Below, in pieces: positions 1 through 8,714 of a DNA stretch of 64,000 nucleotides (its first letter is position 1; every line of letters starts with the position of its first letter). Below the pieces are notes generated by a model, which did no database searches, had not been told where the DNA came from, and saw only the letters and a program-made list of their open reading frames with translations. Source of the DNA: Bog-756 sp963699085 (lineage in GTDB: Bacteria; Actinomycetota; Acidimicrobiia; Acidimicrobiales; RAAP-2); NCBI GenBank assembly GCA_963699085.1, contig CAVOTH010000003.1:496001-560000 (forward strand). The letters run 5' to 3'. Made by a program: the position numbers and the translations under genes.

Positions 1-497
1 ACGGCGTCGAGGCGCGCGCCGTCGTGTTCCCAATAGGAGCGAAGCACGCCCTCGCGCCGGAAACCGGTCCGTTCGGCCAGCCGCAGCGCCGGCTCGTTCT
101 CCTGCGCGACAAGTACCTGGAGCCGACCGATGTCGAGCGAGGCCGCGCCCCACTCCACGAACATGCGAAACGCATCGGTTGCGATCCCCCGGCCGCGGGC
201 CGGCGGGGCAAGGCCGCATCCGAACTCGCCGACCCGATGTTCGCCCATCACGACCATGACCTCACCGAGGTAGGAATCGCTGGTCTGATCGGCAATCACC
301 AGGTGCAGCAGTTCGCCGTCCGCACGGTAGCGCTCGAAAAGCTCGACGACCTCGGTCGGGTCGTCCGCCGGCAATGGCGGCACCCACCGCACGGTCGCCG
401 GATCCTTGCTGAACTCCACGGCGATGTCGAAGTCGCCCTCGTGAAATGGGCGCAGGACGAAGGTCGAACCACGCAGCTGCGGATCTGGGTAGTGCAA
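1..497 (-). CDS. GNAT-family N-acetyltransferase (RimJ/RimL type), 3' end cut by window edge
   Basis: Reading the minus strand gives a continuous acetyltransferase of the RimJ/RimL class, which moves an acetyl group from acetyl-CoA to an amino group on a protein or small molecule. Visible hallmarks are the N-terminal LRGSTFVLRPF strand, a central GEFGCGLAPPARGRGIATDA stretch that is the acetyl-CoA pyrophosphate loop (R-G-R-G-I/A), and the late ENEPALRLAERTGFRREGVL helix-strand typical of the family. No ATG lies in frame near the N terminus; TTG at 497 is the most likely start. It follows the Rieske gene on the same strand by 36 nt. The C-terminal end lies outside the window, and the substrate cannot be told. 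Confidence 0.8.
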   Translation of the reverse strand, partial: MHYPDPQLRGSTFVLRPFHEGDFDIAVEFSKDPATVRWVPPLPADDPTEVVELFERYRADGELLHLVIADQTSDSYLGEVMVVMGEHRVGEFGCGLAPPARGRGIATDAFRMFVEWGAASLDIGRLQVLVAQENEPALRLAERTGFRREGVLRSYWEHDGARLDA

Positions 498-533
498 TGT
501 GACGGCTATGGGGTCATCGTAGGCCCGACGCTG

Positions 534-1499
534 TCACTCCGGACGGAGTGCGGCGCCATCTGAATAGAACTGCCTGAACCATTTGCGGTACTGGGTCACC
601 GGGCCGTCGACTTTGGTGATGATCGGCCGCTCGCGGTAGATCTTGTTCTCCCAGATGGGTACATCCTGGGCGAACTGCAGATTGGTGATCTGGTCGTTGA
701 GCTCCGAGATCGATGCAGTCGCCCCGTCGTCTTCCAGGCGCTTCATGGAGAAGTGCAGGTTGATCTCGGTCAGCTCGTCGTCGATCGGCGTCTGTGTGAT
801 GTAGGTGAGCATCTCGATCGGGTCCTGGCTCACCTCGACCGCCACGATGCCCGGTCCGCACGTTGTCGTGTTCGTCTTGACCTCGATGCCCGCCTCGGCC
901 ACCGCAGTCACCTTCAGGCACTGGTCGACGATCATCGACGAGCCGTCGAAGCGGACCTCGAACAGTTCCTGTTCGGGCGGCTTCATGTCGTGGACCGTGG
1001 AGAAGTGCGACCTGTCGAGAATGTTCTCGGTCAGATCCTGGACGTGGACCCGCACCCGGTAGCTGTTGCTCCTCCACGGCGTCCAAGCCGACACGTCGGG
1101 TCGGTAACCGATGACGTCGTAGTGAGGCGCCTCGTCGTCCGCATGGTGCCAGAGGAAGATCTGGCCGTTGCGTTCGCACACTGGCCAGGCCCGAGCTGAG
1201 GCCCGCGGCGGGCGGTCGAGCCCGGGCACCTCCACCAGATCGCCGCCGCCGTTGAACCGCCAGCCGTGGAATGGGCACTTGATGCCGTCACCGCAGACCC
1301 GGCCGCCGACGCCGAGGTTGGCCCCGAGGTGCGGGCAGTGGGCATCGAAGACGTGAGCGGCCCCGTCGTCCCCCCGAAAGACGACCAGGTCCCTGTCCAG
1401 GTACCGAACGGACCGGACGTCCCCTGATGCCAGATCATCGGAAGTACCGACACTGAACCAGCCGTTCGGCGATGACGGAAACGGATAGCGGGAGCTCAT
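534..1499 (-). CDS. Rieske [2Fe-2S] non-heme iron oxygenase, KshA / cholesterol-desaturase-like
   Basis: A 321-residue terminal oxygenase. The N-terminal Rieske domain binds [2Fe-2S] through C55-P-H57 and C75-P-F-H78 (CPHLGANL ... CPFHGWRF). The catalytic mononuclear iron site is seen in NILDRSHFSTVH, with N159, D162, H165 and H170. Domain layout and length match the 3-ketosteroid-9-alpha-hydroxylase (KshA) and cholesterol-7-desaturase-like group, so a steroid or polycyclic substrate is plausible, but this is inference. It needs a separate reductase, and none is adjacent. The ATG overlaps the stop of the upstream dihydrodipicolinate-reductase-like gene by 4 nt (ATGA), so both are read from one mRNA controlled from about 2,700. 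Confidence 0.9.
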   Translation of the reverse strand: MSSRYPFPSSPNGWFSVGTSDDLASGDVRSVRYLDRDLVVFRGDDGAAHVFDAHCPHLGANLGVGGRVCGDGIKCPFHGWRFNGGGDLVEVPGLDRPPRASARAWPVCERNGQIFLWHHADDEAPHYDVIGYRPDVSAWTPWRSNSYRVRVHVQDLTENILDRSHFSTVHDMKPPEQELFEVRFDGSSMIVDQCLKVTAVAEAGIEVKTNTTTCGPGIVAVEVSQDPIEMLTYITQTPIDDELTEINLHFSMKRLEDDGATASISELNDQITNLQFAQDVPIWENKIYRERPIITKVDGPVTQYRKWFRQFYSDGAALRPE

Positions 1500-2632
1500 C
1501 GGCTCTCGGCGAACGGCCCGGCATGATCATCCGATCCAGTCGTCACTCCGCGGAAACGGCCGGCGAAGGCGCGCAGGGGGAGATCGGCACTGGTCAGGAT
1601 TCCCGGGGCCGCATCGCATACTGCCTGCATGGCATGCAGCGCCGGCATTCCGGTGAGGGTCATGCCCAGCGATGCGAAGTACTCGGCGTCCATCAGACTG
1701 TGGGGCTTTCCCGTCGCCGGCAGGATCATATGTTTGTTGATGATCATCGGATCGCCGTCGATGGTGGTGATGTAGCACCCTTGGACGTTCCACCGGGGCT
1801 CGGTCTTCGGCGTCATCTGCCATTCGAGATGGACTTCGATCTTCGGTTCGCCGCCGGACATCCCCTTGAACTTGGCCAGGCTGCCTCCCACTGATCCCTT
1901 CGGGAGCGTCCACCATCCGAGGTCGACGTCCTCGGTGCAGGCGCCGAGCTCGCACTCGAAGACCACTTCTTCGATCGGCAGGTCGAGGCAGTCCGCCATC
2001 AGGTAGATCGAATCGGCGAAGACGGTGCAGCCCGTCTCGAGCAAGGAGGGAACGTCGGGATCGTCCACCGGACGGCCATACCCGACGTTCCTCCACGTAT
2101 CGACCGAGTGGTGGCAGGAGACGTCGACCGTCTCCAGCACGGTGAGGTGTTCCACGTATCCCATGCCGGCCGTGGCCACCACGCTCAGGATCTGGGCGAG
2201 ACCGGGATTCATCCCGGTCCCGTAGAAGGAAGCCCGCCCGCGCTGGCAGGCGGATTCGATCAGGTCCGTCGGTTTGTTGCCCGAAGGGTGTGGGTGGTTG
2301 AGGTCGCGATGGTGCCCGGTGATCCAATCGGAGGTGGTGACCACGTTGATTCCGTGGTCGAGCAGTGTGCAGAACAGATCGACGTCCGGCCATACGCCGT
2401 TGAAGTTCACGACATCGGGCTCGGAGCGGTACACGTCCTCGAGATCGCCGGTGGCGATGATTCCGAGCGACTCCATGCCGACGATCTCCCCGGCGTCCCG
2501 ACCGATCTTCTCCGGTGAGTAGCAGTAGAGGCTGACCAGTTCGAGGTCCGGGTGTTCGGTAATGCGCCGGACCATCTCCGAACCCACGTTGCCGGTTGCG
2601 AACTGGGCGACCCGGAGCGCTCGCTCTTTCAA
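1496..2632 (-). CDS. Dihydrodipicolinate reductase-like NAD(P)-dependent oxidoreductase
   Basis: A 378-residue protein starting with the Rossmann stretch LRVAQFATGNVGSEMVRRI (G-x-G-N-V-G), followed by the C-terminal fold found in actinobacterial proteins annotated as dihydrodipicolinate reductase N-terminus or 2,4-diaminopentanoate-dehydrogenase-like. It is too long to be biosynthetic DapB and sits beside a Rieske oxygenase, so a catabolic role on an unknown substrate is more likely than lysine synthesis. I chose TTG at 2632 because GGAGGGGG lies 6 nt upstream; an in-frame ATG at 2686 would add 18 residues that look unlike the family. The gene ends in a 4-nt overlap with the Rieske gene. A perfect CTGGACAC/GTGTCCAG palindrome lies 67-82 nt upstream. 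Confidence 0.8.
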   Translation of the reverse strand: MKERALRVAQFATGNVGSEMVRRITEHPDLELVSLYCYSPEKIGRDAGEIVGMESLGIIATGDLEDVYRSEPDVVNFNGVWPDVDLFCTLLDHGINVVTTSDWITGHHRDLNHPHPSGNKPTDLIESACQRGRASFYGTGMNPGLAQILSVVATAGMGYVEHLTVLETVDVSCHHSVDTWRNVGYGRPVDDPDVPSLLETGCTVFADSIYLMADCLDLPIEEVVFECELGACTEDVDLGWWTLPKGSVGGSLAKFKGMSGGEPKIEVHLEWQMTPKTEPRWNVQGCYITTIDGDPMIINKHMILPATGKPHSLMDAEYFASLGMTLTGMPALHAMQAVCDAAPGILTSADLPLRAFAGRFRGVTTGSDDHAGPFAESR

Positions 2633-2698
2633 GGTGGACCCCCTCCGTAGATGTACCGACCCGCCGGGGTCGGCCGTCACCGGCATCGTACGGCAGAC

Positions 2699-2714
2699 CT
2701 GGACACGTGTCCAG
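2699..2714. promoter_or_regulatory. Palindromic operator CTGGACACGTGTCCAG
   Basis: A perfect 16-bp inverted repeat in the gap between the leftward reductase-Rieske operon and the rightward DUF2834 gene. The core TGGACA-N2-TGTCCA recurs upstream of the 8715-9980 gene (twice) and, degenerate, between the divergent arms of the cyp51 cluster. A TetR-type dimer is the likely binder; identity inferred only. Confidence 0.6.
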
Positions 2715-2871
2715 AGAGATGTCCGGAAACCTGTCAGCCGCGAGGCGTGTCGGCGTGCCTCCCGCCCTGACGGAAACCGCCCGATTCGGGCGCAGCCGTC
2801 ACGGCTCTGGGCCGGGTCGCGGATCTACACTGCGCCGAGCGCCCTCCGACCAGGGCGGTCAAGGGGGAATC

Positions 2872-3375
2872 ATGACCACGCAGCTCCTGGTGTTCGGAGT
2901 GCTCGGCGTTCTCACCACGGCGTACGCCTTCTGGGCCAATCGGCGGTTCTTCGGCTCCGACGGCGCCGGCCGGATCACCGTCCTCGAGGCCGCCTATTAC
3001 TTCTTCGGTGTGGTGTCGGTCTGTGCGGGGTGGTACTTCAACGTGAGGTACACCCACCACGTGGGGTCGAAGGCGAGCTACATCGCCTATACCAAGGCCC
3101 TGTTCTCCAACTGGGCGTCAGACTCGGCGGCCCAGGACTACATCATGGTGAACGTGGTGCTCCTGCCGCTGTGGACGATCGTCGATGGACGCCGGCGAGG
3201 CATCAAGTCCCCGTGGATCTTCTTCGTGATGAGTTTGTTCACCAGTCTGGCGTTCGCCATGGCCTTCTACCTGGCATTCGTCGAGCGACAGGTGCGCGTC
3301 GCCCGCAAGACAACGTCGGAGCAGAGGGGTGGCCCGATGGCAACCGGGGCCGAGCGGACCGTCGCACCCACCTGA
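2872..3375 (+). CDS. DUF2834-like integral membrane protein
   Basis: A 167-residue protein with about four hydrophobic helices: residues 3-20, roughly 42-58, a stretch near 85-100 and the last around 112-135 (FFVMSLFTSLAFAMAFYLAF), ending in a basic then polar tail. The pattern of an N-terminal helix, a conserved D-G-R-R-R-G-I loop and a final helix before an E-R motif resembles DUF2834, a family of unknown function. ATG at 2872 follows AAGGGGGA by 4 nt; longer in-frame starts upstream lack such a site. The gene stands alone, divergent from the reductase-Rieske operon and convergent with rsgA. No function can be assigned. Confidence 0.7.
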   Translation: MTTQLLVFGVLGVLTTAYAFWANRRFFGSDGAGRITVLEAAYYFFGVVSVCAGWYFNVRYTHHVGSKASYIAYTKALFSNWASDSAAQDYIMVNVVLLPLWTIVDGRRRGIKSPWIFFVMSLFTSLAFAMAFYLAFVERQVRVARKTTSEQRGGPMATGAERTVAPT

Positions 3376-3403
3376 GCCACCGGTTCAGGCGGATCGAAGG
3401 AAT

Positions 3404-3420
3404 CCCCGTCAGGGACGGGG
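3404..3420. terminator. Hairpin between convergent DUF2834 and rsgA genes
   Basis: CCCCGTC-AGG-GACGGGG gives a 7-bp GC stem with a 3-nt loop in the gap between the two convergent genes, overlapping the rsgA stop codon. No T-tract follows on either strand, so terminator function is only suggested by position. Confidence 0.35.
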
Positions 3421-4443
3421 TCGGCGGTCCTTGTCCTGGTCGCGGACCCGTTGCCGACCGGCGGCGGCGCGCACGTCCTCGCGGCCGGATCGCTCGTCGA
3501 CATAGGTGAGGTACCCATCCCGGCGGGCGATGGTCAGCTCGCCATCGGCCACGGCGCGGTCCAGAGCGCAACCCGGGGTTCCGCGGTGGCTGCAGTCGCT
3601 GAACCGGCACTCCTCGGCCAGGTCGTCGAGATCGGGGTACCGGGACTCGGCCTCATCATCCTCCTCCTCGTCCTCCCATACCGTCGCCGCCCGGATGCCG
3701 GGGGTGTCGATGATGGCACCCCCACCGGGCAGTGCCAACAGCTCACGGCTGGTGGTGGTATGGCGGCCGTCGCCGGTTCGCCCCACCTCGGCCGTCTCCC
3801 GCTCGTCGGCGCCGAGCAGCACGTTGGTCAGGGTGGACTTGCCGGCACCGGACGATCCCAGCAGGACGATGGTGGCGCCCGAGGCGATCTCCTGCAGCCG
3901 GTCGATCCCCTCGCCGGTGACGGCGCTGGTCGTGACCACCTCGACGCCCTCGAGTAGGCCGTCGAGTTCGGCCAGTAAGCCGTCGACCGACTCGGTGGTG
4001 TCGACCTTGGAGAGGACGAGGACAGGTCGGGCGCCGGACTCCCGGGCCAGGACGAGCATGTCCCGCAGTCGACTGCTGCCGACCCGGGTGTCGAGGGCCC
4101 AGGTGACCAGCACCACGTCGACGTTGGCCGCCATCTCCTGGGACTCGTCCCGGCCCGACACCGACCGGCGGACGAGCAGGCTAAGACGCTCGAGCCGCAC
4201 CAGGACTCCGTCCTTGTCCTCGGCCAGCCAGTCGCCGACCACGATCGGCGGGCACTCGCGCAGGCGGACCCGTCGGGTGGGATCGATCCCCTGCAACGTG
4301 GCCCAGCCCCGGTCCATGCGCACCACCCGGGCCACGCTGGCGGGGTCCCACCCGGCGGCCATGACCTCGGCCACGCGGGACCCGTCGAAGCCGAGGTGGG
4401 CCAGGGGGTGGGGAAGGTTGGCGCCGGCGGCCGTCATCGTCAC
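3409..4443 (-). CDS. rsgA: Small ribosomal subunit biogenesis GTPase RsgA
   Basis: A 344-residue circularly permuted GTPase that helps late 30S subunit maturation and is released on GTP hydrolysis. The order is an N-terminal OB fold, then G4 (SKVD, residues 145-148), then the P-loop GSSGAGKST (196-204), G2/G3 (TTTSRE, DTPGIR at about 246-251), and the C-terminal zinc knuckle C279, C284, H286, C292. This G4-G1-G3 order is diagnostic. An acidic run EDEEEDDEAE (257-266) sits just after the switch II region and is unusual. ATG start; single gene, upstream of a 92-nt gap with the flavin monooxygenase. Confidence 0.93.
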   Translation of the reverse strand: MTMTAAGANLPHPLAHLGFDGSRVAEVMAAGWDPASVARVVRMDRGWATLQGIDPTRRVRLRECPPIVVGDWLAEDKDGVLVRLERLSLLVRRSVSGRDESQEMAANVDVVLVTWALDTRVGSSRLRDMLVLARESGARPVLVLSKVDTTESVDGLLAELDGLLEGVEVVTTSAVTGEGIDRLQEIASGATIVLLGSSGAGKSTLTNVLLGADERETAEVGRTGDGRHTTTSRELLALPGGGAIIDTPGIRAATVWEDEEEDDEAESRYPDLDDLAEECRFSDCSHRGTPGCALDRAVADGELTIARRDGYLTYVDERSGREDVRAAAGRQRVRDQDKDRRPRP

Positions 4444-4535
4444 GACCCTAGGCCCGCATGGGTGCTCCGGTCACCGGTCACGGCCATCGGACCCGCCATT
4501 GACCTGGCGACCTCCGACGCGGGAGCGGGGCACAA

Positions 4536-6464
4536 TCAGGCGAGGACGAAGTCCTCGAGGTCCGGTTCTTTGGTCCAGGCCCAGTAGTCGACGATGCGCC
4601 ACGGGCTGAGCCCGTGGATCTCACCGGCCGAGTTCTTGAAGAACGAATGCTTGATGGCTGGTTGGGACCACACCAGCGTCCGCAGCTCCGCTTGGGACCT
4701 CTCGTGCCAGTCGTCGCAGCGCTCCTGGCGCGGCTCCATCGTTCGCAGGTTGTCGGCGATGAGCGTCTCGAGGCACTTGGTGATGTAGCGCATCTGGCAT
4801 TCGGAGTGGAAGATCAGACTTCCGCCGTGGGCCAGGTTGGTGCCGGGCCCGTACATGCAGAAGAAGTTGGGAAATCCCGGCACGGTGATCCCGAGGTAGG
4901 CGGCCGGCCGCTCGCCCCACATCCCGCGCAGATCCACGCCGTCCCGGCCGATCACCTCCAGCGGTAGAAGCAGTTCGGCGGCCCGGAAACCGGTGGCGTA
5001 GACGAGGACGTCCGCCGGATAGCGCTCCCCGTCCACGGTGACCACGGCATCGGGCTCGATGTGGTCGATGGCGGTACGGACCAGGTCGACGTTGTCCCGG
5101 GTGAGCGCGCCCAGCCACGAGCCGTTGTCCTGCAGGGTGCGCTTTCCGGTGGCGGGGTAGTCGGGCACCACCTTGGCGATGAGCTCGGGGTCGTCGCCCA
5201 CCTGGCCCACGATCCAGTCGGTGAACATCTGGCGGGTCAGATCATTCATCTCGCTGACGGCCCGTTGCTGGTCCGGGTACTCGGGGTCCACCCGCGCCGC
5301 CTCGAGTCCCTTGTCGCATCCGGGCCACAGGATCAGGAACCGGTACCAGCGCCCGTAGAAGGGAAGATGGTGCAGCGCCCACCGCACCCCCGGTCCCACC
5401 GCGGCGTGGTAGTTGGGGTTGGGGAACATCCATTGGGCCGTGCGCTGGAACACCGTGAGATGGGCAACCTCGGGGGCGATGGTGGGAGCGATCTGGAATC
5501 CGCTGGCACCGGCCCCGATCATGGCCACCCGTTTCCCGGCCAGATCGACGTCATGGTCCCAACGAGCTGAGTGGAACGACGGTCCGGCGAAGGAGTCGGC
5601 CCCCGCGATGTCAGGGAGGTTCGGCCGATTGAGCTGGCCGACAGCCGAGATGACCGCCCGGGCCACCAGAATGTCCTCGGTCCCGTCGGCCGACCTGGTC
5701 CGCACCGACCAGGTGGATGAGTCCTCGTCCCACGTGGCGCCGAGCACCTCGGTCTCCCAGCGGACGTGAGGACCCACATCGTGCTTGTCCATGACCGACT
5801 GGAAGTAGCGCTGCAGCTCGGGTTGCTGGGCGAAGTACTCCGTCCAGTGGTCGCTCGGCTCGAAGCTGTAGCAGTAGAAGTGGTTGCCCACGTCGACCCG
5901 GGCCCCCGGATACGAGTTCTCCCACCAGGTGCCGCCGACCCCGGCGTTCTTCTCGACGATGGTGAAGGGGATCCCGGCCTCCGTGAGCCGGATGCCGGCC
6001 AGCAGTCCGGACTGGCCGCAACCGATGACCACCACCGGGAGATCGGCCCGGGCGGCCGGGTCGCCGACCGGGCCCACCCGACGGGCATCGCGCCCGTCGA
6101 GCTCCATCTCCTCCATCAGCATGGGGACGTACTCCTCGGGGACGTCCTCGCACACCAGCCACGTCATCATTTCGTGGAGCAGCTCGGCCGAGATGGGCTC
6201 GGGCTCGGGGCAGCCCCGGTCGCGGTAGTCGCGGATCACCTCGAGGGCCAGTGAGCGGGCCGCCGTCTTGTCCTCCTCGGACATGTAACCCTGGACCTCG
6301 TTGAGGAACAGCCCGGCGGGCTTCAGATCTCCCCTGATCAGGGACGGGTCTCCGGACATGTGCACCAGCGACAGGAGCAGGGTCGGGATGCTCACGTCGA
6401 GCAGAGCCTCGGCGATCGCCTCGTCCGAGGTGTCGAACGGCTCACCTGCGTGGGGGTTGCGCAT
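4536..6464 (-). CDS. Flavin-containing monooxygenase, Baeyer-Villiger type, with N-terminal helical extension
   Basis: A 642-residue FAD/NADPH enzyme expected to insert oxygen next to a ketone or oxidise a heteroatom. FAD-binding Rossmann motif IGCGQSG starts near 147; the Baeyer-Villiger fingerprint FxGxxxHxxxW(D) is exact at F292-D303; the NADPH Rossmann motif GAGASG is at 317-322. The first ~140 residues form a helical, acidic extension seen only in one subgroup of these enzymes. ATG at 6464 follows CCAGGAG; longer in-frame starts lack a ribosome site. A divergent alcohol dehydrogenase starts 137 nt away, and the pair alcohol to ketone (dehydrogenase) then ketone to ester (monooxygenase) would make a pathway; that link is inference. 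Confidence 0.88.
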   Translation of the reverse strand: MRNPHAGEPFDTSDEAIAEALLDVSIPTLLLSLVHMSGDPSLIRGDLKPAGLFLNEVQGYMSEEDKTAARSLALEVIRDYRDRGCPEPEPISAELLHEMMTWLVCEDVPEEYVPMLMEEMELDGRDARRVGPVGDPAARADLPVVVIGCGQSGLLAGIRLTEAGIPFTIVEKNAGVGGTWWENSYPGARVDVGNHFYCYSFEPSDHWTEYFAQQPELQRYFQSVMDKHDVGPHVRWETEVLGATWDEDSSTWSVRTRSADGTEDILVARAVISAVGQLNRPNLPDIAGADSFAGPSFHSARWDHDVDLAGKRVAMIGAGASGFQIAPTIAPEVAHLTVFQRTAQWMFPNPNYHAAVGPGVRWALHHLPFYGRWYRFLILWPGCDKGLEAARVDPEYPDQQRAVSEMNDLTRQMFTDWIVGQVGDDPELIAKVVPDYPATGKRTLQDNGSWLGALTRDNVDLVRTAIDHIEPDAVVTVDGERYPADVLVYATGFRAAELLLPLEVIGRDGVDLRGMWGERPAAYLGITVPGFPNFFCMYGPGTNLAHGGSLIFHSECQMRYITKCLETLIADNLRTMEPRQERCDDWHERSQAELRTLVWSQPAIKHSFFKNSAGEIHGLSPWRIVDYWAWTKEPDLEDFVLA

Positions 6465-6600
6465 CTCCTGGCCCTTTCGTGGCGTCGTCCGTGACCGGTG
6501 GGCAGCGGTTACCCGCGCCGATCCCCGGATCGGTGTGCCACAGTACTCAACAACATGACCCGGCAACCCGGGTCCGACGCCGAACCCACCGGGGGGAACC

Positions 6601-7626
6601 GTGCTGCACGTGATGATCGAGGGACCCGGTCGGGTCGAAGTGGTCGAGGCACCCGACCCGACCGCGCCCGGACCAGACGGGGCTGTCGTGTCGGTGGACG
6701 CCACCGCCATCTGCGGGTCCGACATGCACTTCTATGACGGCGACATCGACTTGGGAATGGGGATCCCGGTCGGCCACGAGTTCCTCGGCACGGTGGTCGA
6801 GGTCGGCCCCGAAGTCCGGCGGTTCCGGGTCGGCGACCGGGTGCTGACGGCGTCGGTCGCCGGATGCGGACACTGTGGCGGATGCGCCACCGGCGACCCG
6901 GTCCGGTGCGACGAAGGACCGAAGGTCTTCGGGTCGGGAATGCTGCCCGGTGGCCAGGCGACGGCCGTCGCCGTGCCCGGCGCCGACTTCCAGTTGCTGC
7001 GGATCCCGGAGGGGATGGACGACGAGGCGGCGCTGCTGCTGACCGACAATCTGTCCACCGGATGGGCGGGCGCCCAGCGGGCTGATTTCAGTCCGGGCGG
7101 CACCGTCGTCGTGCTCGGGCTCGGTGCGGTCGGTCTGTGCGCCGTGCGGTCCGCCATCGCCCTCGGAGCCGGGCGGGTCCTGGCCGTCGACCCGGTAGCC
7201 GGACGACGGGAACGTGCCGCCGGCTTCGGGGCCGAACCGGTGGAGGGACCGACCGTCGAGGCCGTCCTCGAGGCCACCGGTGGACGGGGAGCCGACGCCG
7301 TGATCGACGCTGTGGCCCATGACGTCACCCTCGACGATGCGCTGGCCTGTGTACGGGCCGGTGGCACCGTGTCGGTCATCGGAGTGCACGACCTCGAGCC
7401 CTATCCGCTGGCTGCGTTGAACACCCTCTTCCGCAGCGTGACTCTGCGGATGACCACTGCACCGGTGCATCGCACCTGGGCCGAGCTGGTCCCGCTGATC
7501 CAGAACGGACGCTTGGCCACCGATGGGATCTTCACCCACGAGTTCGCCTTGGCCGACGCCGCTGCCGCCTATGCGGCGGTGGCCGAGCGCAGTGCCGAGT
7601 GCGTCAAGGTACTGCTCCGACCCTGA
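6601..7626 (+). CDS. Zinc-dependent alcohol dehydrogenase (MDR superfamily)
   Basis: A 341-residue medium-chain dehydrogenase. Catalytic zinc ligands C38 (CGSD), H59-E60 (GHE); structural zinc cysteines C89, C92, C95 and C103 (CGHCGGC...C), so both zinc sites are intact. The NAD(P) fold shows VLGLGAVGLCA near 170. GTG at 6601 follows a run of G residues (CGGGGGGAACC) 4 nt upstream. It is divergent from the Baeyer-Villiger monooxygenase, which suggests it supplies or removes the ketone that enzyme uses; substrate unknown. Ends 27 nt before the convergent methyltransferase. Confidence 0.88.
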   Translation: MLHVMIEGPGRVEVVEAPDPTAPGPDGAVVSVDATAICGSDMHFYDGDIDLGMGIPVGHEFLGTVVEVGPEVRRFRVGDRVLTASVAGCGHCGGCATGDPVRCDEGPKVFGSGMLPGGQATAVAVPGADFQLLRIPEGMDDEAALLLTDNLSTGWAGAQRADFSPGGTVVVLGLGAVGLCAVRSAIALGAGRVLAVDPVAGRRERAAGFGAEPVEGPTVEAVLEATGGRGADAVIDAVAHDVTLDDALACVRAGGTVSVIGVHDLEPYPLAALNTLFRSVTLRMTTAPVHRTWAELVPLIQNGRLATDGIFTHEFALADAAAAYAAVAERSAECVKVLLRP

Positions 7627-7653
7627 CGTTCAGTCCGGAGCCGTCCCCGCCGG

Positions 7654-8643
7654 TCAAGATCCCCGAAGACCTCGAGCCTTCCGGACCAACCGGGTCGCCA
7701 CTGCGTCGGGGCCGGCGACCTTCCACACCATCCGTTGGTACTGCATCCTGATTCGGGGACGGGACGGGCGACGGCACACATAGCTCAACAGATAGCAGTC
7801 GTCGATCTCGTGGAACAGCCCCCGCTTCGTCGCCAGTTCTCCGGCGTCGAACGCGCCCCGGGCCAACGATGCCCCTCCGTAATTGATCCCCAGGGCCTGC
7901 TCGATCTCGAAGCCGTGCCCTCGCAGCATGGCGGCCATCTCGGGGTGCGAGTACTCGTACTTGTGGTCGGGATCGATGAAGCCGTCGCTCTGCAGCCGGG
8001 TCAACCTGCTGTTGGGAGTGTCGAGGGCCAGGGCACCGCCGGGTGCGAGCACTCTCCGGACCTGTGACAGCACCCGGTCGGCCTCGCGTCTGGTGACGTG
8101 CTCAATGCTCTGGCCGCTGTAGACGAGGTCGAACGACCCTGTCGCATACGAGCTCAGATCGGTCATCGAGTGATAGCGGTAGGTGACGCGTCCTTGGGGG
8201 GTCTCGACGGAAGTGGGACGGGACTCGTCCTGGTAGAGCGGATGACGCTCTTCGCTGGGAAGGTCCACGATCACCAGCTCGCTGAACCGGTAGGGGTAGC
8301 CCATGAGGGTGAGTGCCCCGGACGGATCGCCGATGGCCGCTCCGCCGATGTCGAGGATTCGCCCGGCCCGTGGGAGGGTCCGGATGAAGACGCCGCGCCC
8401 GTAGTGCAGTGATGGGCCGAACTCCGTCATCGGCGTGTCGTTGGCCCACTCCGCCGAGTTGGTGAGCCACTCGACCAGTTGGCGGGGGGTGAGATCCCCG
8501 CCCTCGAGCTGTTGGACGTACCAGTCGTCGTCGGTCAGCACAGGTTCACGGCCGAAGAGCAGGTGGAAGATGCCTCGGAGCAGCACCCTCGGGGGAAGTT
8601 CCTCAATCAGTCCCGACTCGGGAAGAACGAGGTCATCGGTCAC
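7654..8643 (-). CDS. SAM-dependent methyltransferase with N-terminal DUF4214-like segment
   Basis: A 329-residue class I methyltransferase. The SAM-binding region begins ILDIGGAAIGD near 96; SFDLVYSGQSIEHV and a VLAPGGALALDTPNS strand are typical of the Methyltransf_11 group. The first 70 residues (VLLRGIFHLLFGREP ... GGDLTPRQLVEWLTNSAEW) resemble DUF4214 repeats, which occur in glycan-related and surface proteins. It might therefore methylate a glycan or a natural product; this is a guess. ATG at 8643, no obvious partner gene; convergent with the alcohol dehydrogenase. Confidence 0.8.
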   Translation of the reverse strand: MTDDLVLPESGLIEELPPRVLLRGIFHLLFGREPVLTDDDWYVQQLEGGDLTPRQLVEWLTNSAEWANDTPMTEFGPSLHYGRGVFIRTLPRAGRILDIGGAAIGDPSGALTLMGYPYRFSELVIVDLPSEERHPLYQDESRPTSVETPQGRVTYRYHSMTDLSSYATGSFDLVYSGQSIEHVTRREADRVLSQVRRVLAPGGALALDTPNSRLTRLQSDGFIDPDHKYEYSHPEMAAMLRGHGFEIEQALGINYGGASLARGAFDAGELATKRGLFHEIDDCYLLSYVCRRPSRPRIRMQYQRMVWKVAGPDAVATRLVRKARGLRGS

Positions 8644-8714
8644 AATGGAGGACCGTACATGACACGTTGCCGCAGTTCGTGGTTCACCCGTTGACGCGGC
8701 CGACCACTACTGCG

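Noticed and set aside
24..563. A 179-codon plus-strand frame at the left edge
   Set aside because: The minus strand encodes a clear acetyltransferase through the same bases.
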